Shown here piece by piece: positions 1 to 9,123 of a stretch of 64,000 nt of DNA (position 1 is its first letter; each line of letters begins with the position of its first letter). The position numbers and the translations under genes are program-made. Source of the DNA: Cylindrospermum sp. FACHB-282 (GTDB lineage Bacteria; Cyanobacteriota; Cyanobacteriia; Cyanobacteriales; Nostocaceae); NCBI RefSeq assembly GCF_014697195.1, contig NZ_JACJRJ010000006.1, positions 100,152 to 164,151 on the forward strand. The letters run 5' to 3'. The notes beneath the pieces are model-generated. The model made no database searches. It was not told where the DNA came from and saw only the letters and a program-made list of their open reading frames with translations.

Positions 1-364
1 TGAAGACATCATCTAAACCAGCCTGATGCAGAGAAACTAGTTGTGCGATCGCTTTGCTAAAATCTGCGATCGCTAAAGTGCTGCTATTGTGCTGAAATAC
101 GCCCCAAATTACCCCATCATATACAGCGTAGCGTACTTCCTGGGTGTCATCAAAGTTAGCTTCTAAGAACTGCTCTAAAAAGGGTTGGGCTTCTTGTAAG
201 GGTACAATGGGCAGTAAGACTCGCAGCCAAGGGTTATCTTCTGAAAGCAGCACCAACAGCCGAAAAGCTGAAGTTTCTACTTGCCACGATCCAGGTGCGA
301 TCGCCTGCACCTCTGTTGCACCAAATAATTCTGTTAGCGTACTCGCTATTTCTTCCTGTGTCAT
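1..364 (-). CDS. Conserved protein of unknown function, cut by the left edge
   Basis: An open frame runs from an ATG (complement of 362-364) to the window edge without a stop, giving the first 121 residues. The protein begins MTQEEIASTLTELFG and is acidic and soluble-looking, with no signal peptide or membrane segment. Two HIP1-type GCGATCGC sites lie in it. Its mix of short helices and strands recalls small YbjN/secretion-chaperone-like cyanobacterial proteins, but I see no diagnostic motif and do not assign a function. The C-terminus is outside the window. Confidence 0.7.
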   Translation of the reverse strand, partial: MTQEEIASTLTELFGATEVQAIAPGSWQVETSAFRLLVLLSEDNPWLRVLLPIVPLQEAQPFLEQFLEANFDDTQEVRYAVYDGVIWGVFQHNSSTLAIADFSKAIAQLVSLHQAGLDDVF

Positions 365-637
365 AGTCTTTTCTAGGCTTTAGCCTCTAGGGTAACGCTT
401 TGAGGTTCACCAGGCCCATTGGCTGAACTCTTGAATGGTGATGTTGCGTTAGATATTATAGAGAATATCCATACTAGTTATGAGCGTAGCAAAGTTGCTA
501 CCTAGCTTATTAATAAAGTATTGCAAAGTTATCTGAAAAATCATTGCAGATATATTGAGAAGATGCGCGAGCAGAGAAGATCAGCACTACAGTATAAATA
601 TCACAATAAAGGCGACTTTTAAAAGGAGTCTAATATT

Positions 638-790
638 ATGGCTATTTCCCAAATGCTTGCTAGCATAGCCCAGTATGTTTCTGAAGCTGTAATGCGGATT
701 TTTAGCCCGACTGATGATGCTTATCCTGTTATTGGTGTACAGCCCTTTACAGGTGAAATTTATAAGCAACGTACAGCCGATTCTTGGTAG
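638..790 (+). CDS. Small 50-residue protein, unknown function
   Basis: ATG at 638 follows a good ribosome site (AGGAG at 624-628, about nine bases upstream), and the frame ends at TAG 788-790. The product starts MAISQMLASIAQYVSEAVMR and ends in a polar tail (TADSW). The N-terminal half could form an amphipathic helix; no signal peptide or metal motif is visible. A strong intrinsic terminator 40 bases downstream supports a real single-gene transcript. I do not recognise the family with confidence. Confidence 0.65.
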   Translation: MAISQMLASIAQYVSEAVMRIFSPTDDAYPVIGVQPFTGEIYKQRTADSW

Positions 791-831
791 ATGTTGGCGT
801 TGCAGTCATTAAAATAATTCAAATAGAGAGT

Positions 832-868
832 AAAAAAAGGCGTGAGACAATATCCCACGCCTTTTTTT
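832..868 (+). terminator. Rho-independent terminator after the 50-residue protein
   Basis: GGCGTG (839-844) pairs with CACGCC (856-861), flanked by seven A on the left and seven T on the right, so the hairpin is followed by a U tract. The flanking A/T runs could also make it work for the leftward LCP gene's strand, though that gene starts elsewhere. Confidence 0.85.
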
Positions 869-962
869 GAAATTTAGATATGCTGTATTAGACTGTGCCT
901 TTGCTCTAATTCAAAATGCAAAAAAAGGTAAAAAATTGGGAATTGGGAATTTCCCAGAGGGG

Positions 963-2393
963 TTAAGGTTGGGTAGAATCGGGGAAAATAGCTTTTTCTT
1001 GGAACCAATCCTTACCCACCTGAATACTAATATCCGAGCCGATATTACCAGTACTTTCCACGCGCACCTCTCCAAATCCCAAGGTGTTACGAATTGATTC
1101 GGCACTGTCGCGATCGCCTTGTTGGGCGATAATGTGGGTCACTTCTAGAGGTTCACCCCAGGGTTTAGAGAAATAAACGTTGCGATATCCAGACCTTTCC
1201 AACATTTTCACCAGAGGACGAAGACTAGAGCGATCGCCACCTGTGCTATCTTGAATTGCGACTCGCACAGAACTTGGATCAGTCACTTCTGGTGATTGTG
1301 TGATTGATTCTGTGCCAAAGTTCTTAGCCATTAGTTTGGCAATACTATCTTTATTGGGCAACCAATAACTAGCATCATACTCGCCCTTTTCACTAAAGCG
1401 ACCAGGTAACATTAACATCTGCATATTCGAGCGATTGGTTCGCACCCCGAAACCAACTAACGCCACCAACTCCTCAACTGTCAAGTTGGTATCAATGTTT
1501 TCTTTGACTACTTCGAGAATTTGGGGTAATTGAGTCAAGGTTGAGGGGTTGAGAGTTTGATCAATCAAGGCCCGCAGCAACGATTGCTGGCGTTGAATCC
1601 GACCGATATCTCCTAGTTCATCATGGCGATAGCGCAGTAATTGCAGCGTTTGATCGCCGTTGAGATGTTGCTTGCCCGCCTTCAAATTAATATATAAGTG
1701 CTGGGATTCATCCCGATATTTCATATCTTTGGGGACATAGAATGTCACCCCACCCAAAGCATCAATCAGCTTCCCAACTCCCAAAACATTAATTCGGACA
1801 TAGCGATCTATACCTACCCCATCTAAGAGGTTACTGACTGTTTTCGCAGTCAAGGCTGGACCGCCATCAAGGTTAGCCGCATTAATTTTTTTCTTTCCAT
1901 GCCCTTCAATCTCTGTACGGGTGTCTCTGGGAACAGAAAGCATAACTATTTTTTTGGTCTCTGGATCGAATTTGATCAAGAGCATGACATCAGAAAGACC
2001 ATCAAAGGAATTTACCTGGGGCAGATACCTAAGATTTTGAGTTTCAGGGGGCGGGTTTTGCAAATCTGGAGGGAGTACACTCATTCCCATGAGTAAGATA
2101 TTCACGGGGCGAGTTAATTGTGAAAATCGCAGCCCGTTGCCAGAAATGCGATCGCCATCAAATACTGCCTCTTCCTGTGGACTTAGCTGGGCTTGCTGCA
2201 AAGGCGTACTGTTCCAGGAAACCGCCAATAGTGCCCCCGCCATTCCTGATACCATTGCAATACCGCCCATCCCCACCGCAAACCACAGCCAACGTCCAGA
2301 TTTTGAGTGGCGATAATTTTTGTTTCTGGATTTGGTTTTTGCCGATTGGTTATCTTCTGCCGATGTTCTTTGACTGGTCACAGAATTCCTCAC
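963..2393 (-). CDS. LytR-CpsA-Psr (LCP) family protein with LytR_C domain
   Basis: 476 residues. LCP enzymes transfer polymers from undecaprenyl-pyrophosphate carriers to peptidoglycan or envelope glycans on the outer face of the cytoplasmic membrane. A basic N-terminus is followed by one membrane segment (about residues 34-58). The LCP domain (about 95-300) shows the expected signatures: SDVMLL, the arginine-containing SVPRDT motif, KINAA, and LRYRHDELGDIGRIQRQQ with the lipid/pyrophosphate-binding arginines. A C-terminal LytR_C domain follows (about 370-465). The length fits cyanobacterial LCP proteins. A small membrane protein gene lies upstream on the same strand (227-base gap). Family call is firm; which polymer it attaches is unknown, with surface polysaccharide a plausible guess given the export genes at 21-30 kb. 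Confidence 0.93.
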   Translation of the reverse strand: MRNSVTSQRTSAEDNQSAKTKSRNKNYRHSKSGRWLWFAVGMGGIAMVSGMAGALLAVSWNSTPLQQAQLSPQEEAVFDGDRISGNGLRFSQLTRPVNILLMGMSVLPPDLQNPPPETQNLRYLPQVNSFDGLSDVMLLIKFDPETKKIVMLSVPRDTRTEIEGHGKKKINAANLDGGPALTAKTVSNLLDGVGIDRYVRINVLGVGKLIDALGGVTFYVPKDMKYRDESQHLYINLKAGKQHLNGDQTLQLLRYRHDELGDIGRIQRQQSLLRALIDQTLNPSTLTQLPQILEVVKENIDTNLTVEELVALVGFGVRTNRSNMQMLMLPGRFSEKGEYDASYWLPNKDSIAKLMAKNFGTESITQSPEVTDPSSVRVAIQDSTGGDRSSLRPLVKMLERSGYRNVYFSKPWGEPLEVTHIIAQQGDRDSAESIRNTLGFGEVRVESTGNIGSDISIQVGKDWFQEKAIFPDSTQP

Positions 2394-2620
2394 ACTTAAC
2401 TGCTCAAATTCGGTAAATTTGTAAACTCAATATATGCAGACAAATCAACTCATAATAGCTAACTCTTGATTAACTGTCGTATTAACCACAACACTTATAG
2501 GGATCTTTCTGCTTTTTCGCTGCTAACCCGGAGATGTTGATTGAAGTATGGCAATAATAAACCGGATTTGACCAGAGGCAGTGGCAGATAATTTGTAATT
2601 TGTTGGTAGACAAGTAAAAA

Positions 2621-3013
2621 TTAAGACAAGTACTTACCCAGCAAGCGATTAGCAAAATTACTCACCCCTGGTAAGCGCACAGACTTGCCCTGAATGAGGT
2701 GAAAAATTAACCAGACACTGACTAAAAAGTACCCAGAGGTGAAAAAGCTATTGAGGATTAACAGACGTAGTGTGAAAAATCCTGAAGTTGATGCTCCGGT
2801 TGTTAATAAGAGGTATCCCAACATCCAGATAAACCCCAAACTAATAGACAGACGACTGACGGCAAGTTGTTCCCGACTTCCCTGACGGCGATAGAGAGTC
2901 CAGAGGGAGGGGAAAAAGCCAATCACGGGAATCAAATGTAAAAGTAACTGTCTTTTAGAGGTGATCGGCTGTTGATCCGTTGGCGGATTGCCAATTGGTT
3001 GCAGATTTTCCAT
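2621..3013 (-). CDS. Small integral membrane protein, unknown function
   Basis: 130 residues with a short polar N-terminus and about three hydrophobic segments (near residues 25-42, 55-72 and 80-106), ending in a basic tail. Nothing catalytic is visible. It sits 227 bases upstream of the LCP gene on the same strand and could be co-transcribed with it. ATG start at 3013. Codon use and composition match the neighbours. Function unknown. Confidence 0.75.
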   Translation of the reverse strand: MENLQPIGNPPTDQQPITSKRQLLLHLIPVIGFFPSLWTLYRRQGSREQLAVSRLSISLGFIWMLGYLLLTTGASTSGFFTLRLLILNSFFTSGYFLVSVWLIFHLIQGKSVRLPGVSNFANRLLGKYLS

Positions 3014-3122
3014 GTTGATTAGAGTTTAATCCTAAACTAGAAGGATGAATGACAGTCATTAAGTTAGAGATAATAGGCTGTAAAGAGAATTCAATTTAGT
3101 TGTATCCCGCAATCAGCTGAAA

Positions 3123-4301
3123 ATGCAGACACGCAAGCTACTCGACTGGTGGCAGACACTTACACCAATAGCGCAAATCGGGGCGATCGCGCTATTCGCA
3201 CCGCTGTTAGTTCTCAATGGTTGGGCGCTTTCGGCAATTTTTAGTTACTTCCACTCTCTGATAGTCATTTTAGTCGGAGCCTCGGTGCTAGCATTTCTGC
3301 TCAACTACCCTGTTAGTTGGATGGTGCGTCACGGTGCTAGGCGAGAACAAGTTGCTATTTTAGTATTTTTATTAGCTTTATCCATTTTATTGGCCCTGGG
3401 TGTCACCCTCTTTCCCCTGGCCCTTACCCAAGCACAGCAACTTGTCGCCCGCTTACCAGAGTTGATTGACTCTGGACGCTCTCAGTTAATGATATTAAAC
3501 GAGAAAGCAGAAAATGTTGGTTTACCGATTAACCTTGATGCTCTTGTAGTACAAATTAACGATCGCGTCAAGGGGCAATTACAAGCGATCGCCGGACAGG
3601 TTTTGAATTTGGCTGTAGTCACATTCACTAGCCTGCTAGACTTCCTCTTGACGATGGTTTTGACTTTCTATCTCTTGCAGCATGGAGATGAACTCTGGCA
3701 AAGTTTAGTGGAATGGCTACCCTCAAGATTTCGCGTGGCTTTCTCAAAAACAGTACGCCTGAGCTTTCAGAACTTCTTTATCACCCAGTTGATTTTGTCT
3801 ACCTGTATGGCATCCGCCCTCATTCCCAGCTTTTTGTGGTTGAAGGTGCCATTTGGGCTGCTATTTGGCTTAACTATTGGGATTATGGCCCTGGTCCCCT
3901 TTGGCGGTTCTGTAGGTATCGCCCTGACTACCTTGTTGGTGGCGCTGCAAGATTTCTCCATGGGGGTGAGGGTTTTAGTAGCAGCGGTAATCGTCCAGCA
4001 AATTTTAGAAAACTTAATTGCTCCCCGCATTTTAGGGAGTTTTACGGGTTTAAACCCAGTTTGGATCCTAATTTCTGTCTTGACAGGGGCAAGAGTTGGC
4101 GGACTTTTGGGTGTGATTGTAGCAGTACCCACAGCTGTAGTGATTAAAACTGCTTTAAGTGCTATTCGTCTTCCTGTACCCAGCAGCGACATCCAAGAAA
4201 GCCCCACCACTGGGGAAATAGCTGCACCCATTGCACCAGCAGAATCTTCTCAAGCTGAAGCCAACAATTCCCTAAATGTCTCCGAAGCCACGTCACTCTA
4301 A
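3123..4301 (+). CDS. AI-2E transporter family (PerM-like) permease
   Basis: 392 residues. The AI-2E/PerM (UPF0118) family consists of inner-membrane proteins of about 340-390 residues with seven to eight helices; members include autoinducer-2 exporters and sodium/proton antiporters, so substrate cannot be told from sequence. Seen here are a paired N-terminal helix unit (about 18-85), a periplasmic stretch rich in charged residues (about 105-165), and a C-terminal helix block with the family's VPFGGSVGIAL and LVPFG-type signatures and the segment ENLIAPRILG (about 285-305). A low-complexity Ala/Glu/Ser tail ends the protein. Divergent from the small membrane protein upstream, so the 109-base gap holds both promoters. 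Confidence 0.9.
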   Translation: MQTRKLLDWWQTLTPIAQIGAIALFAPLLVLNGWALSAIFSYFHSLIVILVGASVLAFLLNYPVSWMVRHGARREQVAILVFLLALSILLALGVTLFPLALTQAQQLVARLPELIDSGRSQLMILNEKAENVGLPINLDALVVQINDRVKGQLQAIAGQVLNLAVVTFTSLLDFLLTMVLTFYLLQHGDELWQSLVEWLPSRFRVAFSKTVRLSFQNFFITQLILSTCMASALIPSFLWLKVPFGLLFGLTIGIMALVPFGGSVGIALTTLLVALQDFSMGVRVLVAAVIVQQILENLIAPRILGSFTGLNPVWILISVLTGARVGGLLGVIVAVPTAVVIKTALSAIRLPVPSSDIQESPTTGEIAAPIAPAESSQAEANNSLNVSEATSL

Positions 4302-4411
4302 AGTTGCTTTTGTTGAACTTTGAATTTTGAACAAAAAATTTTGAGCGCAGTCCCTACCTATAATCTTGGATGTGGGTGGGATGCGTTCATCGCCAAAGTT
4401 AATTCTTAGCA

Positions 4412-4639
4412 TCAAAGATTTTTTGGATCAGGCTTGACAGGTTTTTTTGATAATGGAGACTCTGCACTAGGTAGAGGGGATTGGGCAAGGGCATTGGCAC
4501 TAGTATCCATTGACGAATACCCTAATACATTGAACAGCATAACGCTGGCAGCCGCCAGAACGTAACGTCTTCCCAAGCGCACACCATAACGTCTTTGCAG
4601 GAAATTCTCTCTCTCACCACTAAATTTCTGCCGATTCAT
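4412..4639 (-). CDS. Small single-pass or secreted protein, unknown function
   Basis: 75 residues starting MNRQKFSGERENFLQRRYG. A very basic N-terminal 25 residues precede one hydrophobic stretch (about 27-45) and a Pro/Ser/Lys-rich tail ending KPDPKNL. Could be a membrane-anchored small protein. It lies convergent to the permease gene. No family recognised. Confidence 0.5.
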   Translation of the reverse strand: MNRQKFSGERENFLQRRYGVRLGRRYVLAAASVMLFNVLGYSSMDTSANALAQSPLPSAESPLSKKPVKPDPKNL

Positions 4640-5093
4640 ACCGCTACCTCACTTGCCAAATATTTTTAGCTATCTATCAAGTTTGACGCTAAATGATGTG
4701 TCAATTATTCACTATCGCATTTACAACTACATAATCATTTGATGGTTACAGTTTTAGTAACAGTGAGTATGTGGGAGAATTTTAAAAGTTGCTAATTGTT
4801 ATTTTTTAATTAAGGCAGTGATGCCCATCATTTGTCAAAAGCCTCTATAAATAAAGGTTCTGGGGATTTTTTTGGATAAATGTATTTTAGACTACGGAAT
4901 CACCAAATAACTGCGGCTAGTTGGTTTTTGGTGAGCCTAAATTTGATAATTTTGCCATGCAATCGGCCGGGAATTTCTCTCATATATCTTAGAGGTTTTA
5001 TTTCTGATCTCAATACTTCCCTTTTGGCTTACCATATAAAGACGAAGATTGTATGCGGGGTCAAACCCCACATTAAGGTAGCTGCTTCGTTTT
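4640..5093. other. Intergenic region, nothing recognised
   Basis: AT-rich spacer between the small protein gene and the end of the subtilisin-like gene. A rightward open frame starting near 4880 runs into the protease gene on the opposite strand, but it has no ribosome site and I do not count it as a gene. Homopolymer runs (for example T-tract near 4868) are the only visible structure. Confidence 0.5.
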
Positions 5094-6689
5094 TCAGTTA
5101 TTTGGTACAGTCCACCAAGCTAAAGAGTATGGCTGCGTCCCTTCGTTTACCTGTTGAGGAAACTGGACGCGGATTTTGTAATTGCCAGTAGCAGGCACGG
5201 GACAGAAAATATGTTCTACACTATCGATCTGGCTGATTGAGGAGCAAACAGTGCCAGCATCAGAATTTTTGGCATTAGCTTTTACTAGATAGAGGTCGAG
5301 ATTATTCAAACCGCGATCGCTAAAAATTTCACCTGCATCATACTGCTGGTTTTTATTTTGATCATCTAGCTCGACCAACCGATCCCAAGTTAAAGTAATC
5401 GCCACAAAACTTTTTCGCTTTAACGGGTTTGCTAAGGCATATTCTACAGAAGCCCCAGCATCCACTGTGCGATAATCCCAACCAATGGCTGGGATAGCAG
5501 CTGATGGCTGCCATTGACCGGGGCTAAATTGCTGATAAGCGCGGAATGCATTTAAATGACCCGTTCCCATTTGGGAATCTAAGGGAATTTTGGGATTTTG
5601 GTAGGCATCACTTGCTAACCAGTCTTTATTTTGTTTATCAATTAATGTCCGAGTCATTCCCAGTCGCAAACCATCGCCGCTATCTTGAATTTTATCGGCT
5701 GAATTCAGCAATACAGCTTTCATTACTTGATGATGTCGAGAATCAGCACTCCAATTCGGTTGTTTTGTCCGCAGTTGTCTATCACCTAATTCTTGTAATA
5801 AAGCAACAGTAGCTGTAACGTGAGGCGCTGCAAAACTCGTACCTGTCACCTTATTTTGCTTACGATCTGGATTGAGCACAGGGATGTTACTTCCAGGTGC
5901 AACTAAAGTGATGGCGCGGCGTTCACCCGTATTAAACTCCTTACCAGCTAGGCGCTGATTGACTCCTTGATTAGTACCCGCCAGATTGGAAACATCTACT
6001 TTATTAAAAATTCCCCCGCGGCGGGATGAAAAAGCCACGTTGACTCCGTTAAAATTATCGGTAGGGATGGGAATACCGCCCTTACCCTGGTTGCCTGCAA
6101 TCGCATACACAACATCATGAACACGGCTAGACCAGTCAATACATAAGGTTAGTAAAGCATTGCCATCTAAAACAGCCTCCGGTCTTGGGTCGCGGTTTAG
6201 AGGTTCACCAAAGCTGAAGTTAATGGCGCGGACATCGCCATTGTTCTGTAACGCCACATGCTGCGCCGATAAACACTCTTCTGGCTGTCCCATGTTTTTC
6301 ATAGAACCCACAGCAGATGAATACAGTCGCGCTCCTGGGGCTACTCCCGGTAGGCCTTTGTCTGTACTCACCATCACACCAGCAACATTATAGGCGTGGG
6401 GGTCAACGCCGCTATTTGACTTAGCAGGCCCATTGCGTAAGAATACCGCCACTGGTGATATAGCACGATTCTTCGATACTGTTTTATCCCACCCGAACAT
6501 TCCCGGACGCCCAATTTCTACCTGACCAATGGCAATTTTGCGCCCGATTAAATTGTAAGGAGGTTGGTGTAGTTTCAGTGCATCAATACCATTGCTTGCC
6601 AAAGAAGTTCCTAAAGCTGAAGCAAGTACTGGCAAACTCAGGCAAGAAGCACTCAATCCCCAAATGACCCAGGTTAGTTTTTTGCCCAT
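5094..6689 (-). CDS. Subtilisin-like (S8) secreted protein with altered catalytic triad
   Basis: 531 residues from the ATG at 6689 (MGKKLTWVIWGLSAS), which gives a typical signal peptide (cleavage near residue 25). An ATG 36 bases further upstream is possible, but its codons lie in the terminal repeat of a MITE-like element, so I prefer the internal one. The S8 fold is clear: His98 in DPHAYNVAG, the oxyanion Asn200 in YAIAGN, and Ser285 in GTSFAAPHV. The aspartate expected in the D-[ST]-G motif reads Q-V-E-I-G (Glu58). A C-terminal beta domain (about 390-531) resembles pre-peptidase C-terminal domains. It probably acts in the periplasm or outside the cell; whether it is proteolytic depends on Glu58 or a nearby Asp. 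Confidence 0.85.
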   Translation of the reverse strand: MGKKLTWVIWGLSASCLSLPVLASALGTSLASNGIDALKLHQPPYNLIGRKIAIGQVEIGRPGMFGWDKTVSKNRAISPVAVFLRNGPAKSNSGVDPHAYNVAGVMVSTDKGLPGVAPGARLYSSAVGSMKNMGQPEECLSAQHVALQNNGDVRAINFSFGEPLNRDPRPEAVLDGNALLTLCIDWSSRVHDVVYAIAGNQGKGGIPIPTDNFNGVNVAFSSRRGGIFNKVDVSNLAGTNQGVNQRLAGKEFNTGERRAITLVAPGSNIPVLNPDRKQNKVTGTSFAAPHVTATVALLQELGDRQLRTKQPNWSADSRHHQVMKAVLLNSADKIQDSGDGLRLGMTRTLIDKQNKDWLASDAYQNPKIPLDSQMGTGHLNAFRAYQQFSPGQWQPSAAIPAIGWDYRTVDAGASVEYALANPLKRKSFVAITLTWDRLVELDDQNKNQQYDAGEIFSDRGLNNLDLYLVKANAKNSDAGTVCSSISQIDSVEHIFCPVPATGNYKIRVQFPQQVNEGTQPYSLAWWTVPNN

Positions 6690-6712
6690 TGTTTTAGTTG
6701 TCAGTTGTTTAT

Positions 6713-6914
6713 AGGACTTACGCATAGACAGGAAACACCAAATATGTGTTCTTGGTTAAGTCTCTTGTAGGGTGCGTCAGACCCAATAATTCGGCAATAA
6801 TGAACAGATTTTTGCCATCTGACGCACCCTACAAAGCCATGCTCTCCTAAAAGCCGAAAATGACCAATTATCGTTGATCCATATCGTGTCTAATTTGTAT
6901 AGTGCGTAAGTCCT
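6713..6914. mobile_element. MITE-like element with 12-bp terminal inverted repeats
   Basis: AGGACTTACGCA (6713-6724) and TGCGTAAGTCCT (6903-6914) are perfect 12-bp inverted repeats 202 bp apart. A second, inner perfect inverted repeat of 17 bp lies at 6765-6781 and 6818-6834. No coding capacity. The same terminal motif occurs at 56120-56186. The left end abuts the 5' end of the S8 gene, so the element may supply or disrupt its promoter. Confidence 0.7.
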
Positions 6915-7125
6915 AGTTTAGTTGTGAGTCGGTGCAGTCTTCTCCGCAAGGGGGAAGGGCAGCCACTGATGTGTCACTAGATTTTGGATCAGGAACCACC
7001 AATGAAAGGATAGCTTTAACGAAACCCATCTCCCTTAATCAAAAGGGCGGGATCAAAGTTATGAGCATGGATGCAATATTTTGTTACAATGCCTACAGAC
7101 GAAGACGCTTAAAAACCCACCAGCC

Positions 7126-7833
7126 ATGACCCAAAACCTATCTAAAAAGCCCATTGTGATTTCTCCATCCATCCTATCAGCCGACTTTAGTCGTCTGGGT
7201 GATGATATTCGTGCCGTAGATGCGGCGGGAGCAGATTGGATTCATGTTGATGTAATGGACGGTCGTTTTGTACCTAATATTACAATAGGTCCTCTGGTTG
7301 TGGAGGCGATTCGTCCGATTACAACAAAACCGCTGGATGTCCACTTGATGATTGTGGAACCAGAGAAGTATGTTGAGGGTTTCGCCAAAGCTGGTGCTGA
7401 TATTATTTCTGTACACGCCGAGCATAACGCTTCGCCCCACCTGCATCGCACTCTCGGACAAATCAAAGAACTCGGTAAAAAAGCGGGAGTGGTACTTAAC
7501 CCCGGTACTCCTCTAGAGCTAATTGAATATGTGCTGGAGCTTTGCGATTTGGTACTGATTATGAGTGTCAACCCCGGCTTTGGCGGTCAAAGCTTTATTC
7601 CCTCTGTTGTGCCCAAAATTCGCAAGCTGCGTCAAATGTGTGATGAACGCGGTCTTGACCCCTGGATTGAAGTGGATGGGGGACTGAAGGCAAATAATAC
7701 CTGGCAAGTGTTGGAAGCAGGAGCTAATGCGATCGTTGCTGGTTCCGCTGTGTTTAATGCTCCCGATTATGCCGAGGCGATTAGGAATATTCGTAACAGC
7801 AAGCGTCCTACACCAGAATTAGCCACAGTTTAA
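7126..7833 (+). CDS. rpe: Ribulose-phosphate 3-epimerase
   Basis: 235 residues from ATG 7126 (MTQNLSKKP); an in-frame TTG at 7081 would add 15 residues not typical of the family. Interconverts ribulose-5-phosphate and xylulose-5-phosphate in the Calvin cycle and pentose-phosphate pathway, in the cytosol. TIM-barrel signatures are complete: SILSADF near the N-terminus, [12 protein letters not shown] with metal-binding His and catalytic Asp, [16 protein letters not shown] phosphate loop, and EVDGG with the second catalytic Asp. The length matches the usual 220-240. Monocistronic, with an intrinsic terminator 66 bases downstream. Confidence 0.97.
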   Translation: MTQNLSKKPIVISPSILSADFSRLGDDIRAVDAAGADWIHVDVMDGRFVPNITIGPLVVEAIRPITTKPLDVHLMIVEPEKYVEGFAKAGADIISVHAEHNASPHLHRTLGQIKELGKKAGVVLNPGTPLELIEYVLELCDLVLIMSVNPGFGGQSFIPSVVPKIRKLRQMCDERGLDPWIEVDGGLKANNTWQVLEAGANAIVAGSAVFNAPDYAEAIRNIRNSKRPTPELATV

Positions 7834-7899
7834 TCCATTTGTGAACCTCCCTAACGGGAGACAAAGCGCCAACATCATGTTGAATTGATCATTAGCCAC

Positions 7900-7939
7900 A
7901 AAAAAAGAAGGCTGGATAATAGCCACCCTTCTTTTTTTT
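7900..7939 (+). terminator. Rho-independent terminator after rpe
   Basis: A run of A followed by GAAGG (7907-7911) pairs with CCTTC and a T8 tract (7927-7939). The symmetric A/T flanks make it potentially bidirectional. It closes the rpe transcript before the IS relic. Confidence 0.85.
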
Positions 7940-8135
7940 GTAAATATTTTTGGCTGGTGATTATTCTCAAAAGCCAACAATCCGGTTTTGAAAAGAAAGC
8001 AGGTAATTAGTAAAAAGCAAAAATCATTTTTTACTTTTTACAAGAATATGCGGGATGCGTAAAGCTCAGTCACGAAGAGTGCTGAGATATAAGCGACACG
8101 AGGGATTTTAATCCCCGTGGTCAAAATATTCTATC

Positions 8136-8230
8136 AATTGGTTCCGTGGTGTGGGTCTTCAATATATCTTCTAATACCTTCGCTACTAAGGTTTCCTGCT
8201 GTTGATACAAAATAAAAGTAAAATCTTGGT
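8136..8230 (-). pseudogene. C-terminal remnant of IS200-type Y1 transposase TnpA
   Basis: The minus strand reads VSTAGNLSSEGIRRYIEDP, then HHGTN and a stop. This matches the conserved end of TnpA proteins (YVSTAGNVS.E.IKRYIE). A stop codon cuts the frame just upstream, so only about 33 codons survive and the HUH and catalytic tyrosine regions are gone. No transposase activity is possible from this copy. Confidence 0.75.
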
Positions 8231-8250
8231 TTGGGTTAGATTCATTTCAG

Positions 8251-9072
8251 TTGCCGATGCCAATCAATCTGGATTATTCAAAGATTAAAGAATACAGAAT
8301 ACTGCCAAGAAATAGAGAATTCTACTTAGAATTTGTCTATAAACAAGATGTCAAAACCCCAATAGTTGATAAGTTGAAAGTTCTCGGTATTGACCACGGG
8401 CTAAACAACTGGTTAACTTGTGTCTCCAATATTGGTACATCTTTTATTGTTGATGGTTTGCATCTTAAAAGTTTGAACCAATGGTTTAACAAATCTGTAG
8501 CTAAAATCAAAGAGAATAAACCTCAAGGTTTTTGGTCAAACAGGCTTGCAGCAATTACAGAACAACGCAATCGTCAGATGAAAGATGCAGTTAATAAAGC
8601 TGCAAGGATTGTAATTAACCACTGCATTGATAATCAAATTGGCTCTATTGTTTTTGGTTGGAATACTGGCCAAAAAGATGGTGCGAACATGGGGGCAAAA
8701 ACAAATCAGAAGTTTGTTCAAATCCCGACAGCAAAACTAAAAAACCGTATTGAACAGTTATGTGAACAATACGGAATATATTTTATCGAAACTGAAGAAA
8801 GTTATACCTCCAAGGCATCTTTCCTAGATAATGATGTTCTACCTACAATCGGTGAAAAACCCGATAGGCATAGCCGTGCCGAAGGCATAGGGTGGAAAAG
8901 TAGTGGTACTAGAACAAATCGCGGTTTGTTCAAGACTTCAACCGGAATTAAAATAAATGCAGATTGCAATGGTGCTGCAAATATTATCCGTAAAGTAGAG
9001 ATGATGGCTAAATTTGATTTAGCTGGAATCAGTAGGGGCTGTTTGAGTCAGCCCAAGAAAGTTCTTTTATAG
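8251..9072 (+). pseudogene. tnpB: N-terminally truncated TnpB (RNA-guided endonuclease family)
   Basis: 273 residues against about 400 for full TnpB. The RuvC-like core is kept: GIDHGLNNWLT with the first Asp, ETEESYTSKASFLD with the catalytic Glu, and NADCNGAANI with the last Asp. The usual zinc-finger cysteines between the last two motifs are missing, as in the Cys-poor TnpB subgroup that has a short loop with RTNRGLFKTSTG. The recognition and wedge domains at the N-terminus are lost, and no matching sequence precedes the frame. Probably inactive as a nuclease; the 3' end and downstream hairpin could still specify an omega-RNA-like transcript. Whether this small ORF is expressed is unknown. 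Confidence 0.8.
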
Positions 9073-9123
9073 ACTCTTCTGGAATCTCAGTGTCTTTAGA
9101 CCTGAGAGGCTCAACAGCTATTG

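Larger units (their letters stand above)
8040..9114 (+). mobile_element. Decayed IS200/IS605-family element (tnpA tail, tnpB, right-end hairpin)
   Basis: A tnpA tail on the minus strand and a 5'-truncated tnpB on the plus strand face away from each other, the IS605 layout. On the left is an imperfect hairpin around 8097-8121 (CACGAGGGATT / AATCCCCGTG). On the right, CTCAG (9086-9090) pairs with CTGAG (9102-9106) and is followed by TCAA at 9111-9114, a right-end cleavage tetranucleotide known for some IS605 elements. The right end stops ten bases from the stop codon of the hpsJ-like gene. Left boundary approximate. Confidence 0.65.

Noticed and set aside
4880..5191. Open frame of 103 codons on the plus strand
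   Set aside because: No ribosome site, odd composition, and it overlaps the 3' end of the protease gene on the other strand.
7177..7707. Several minus-strand frames across rpe
   Set aside because: They are antisense shadows of a clearly identified enzyme gene.
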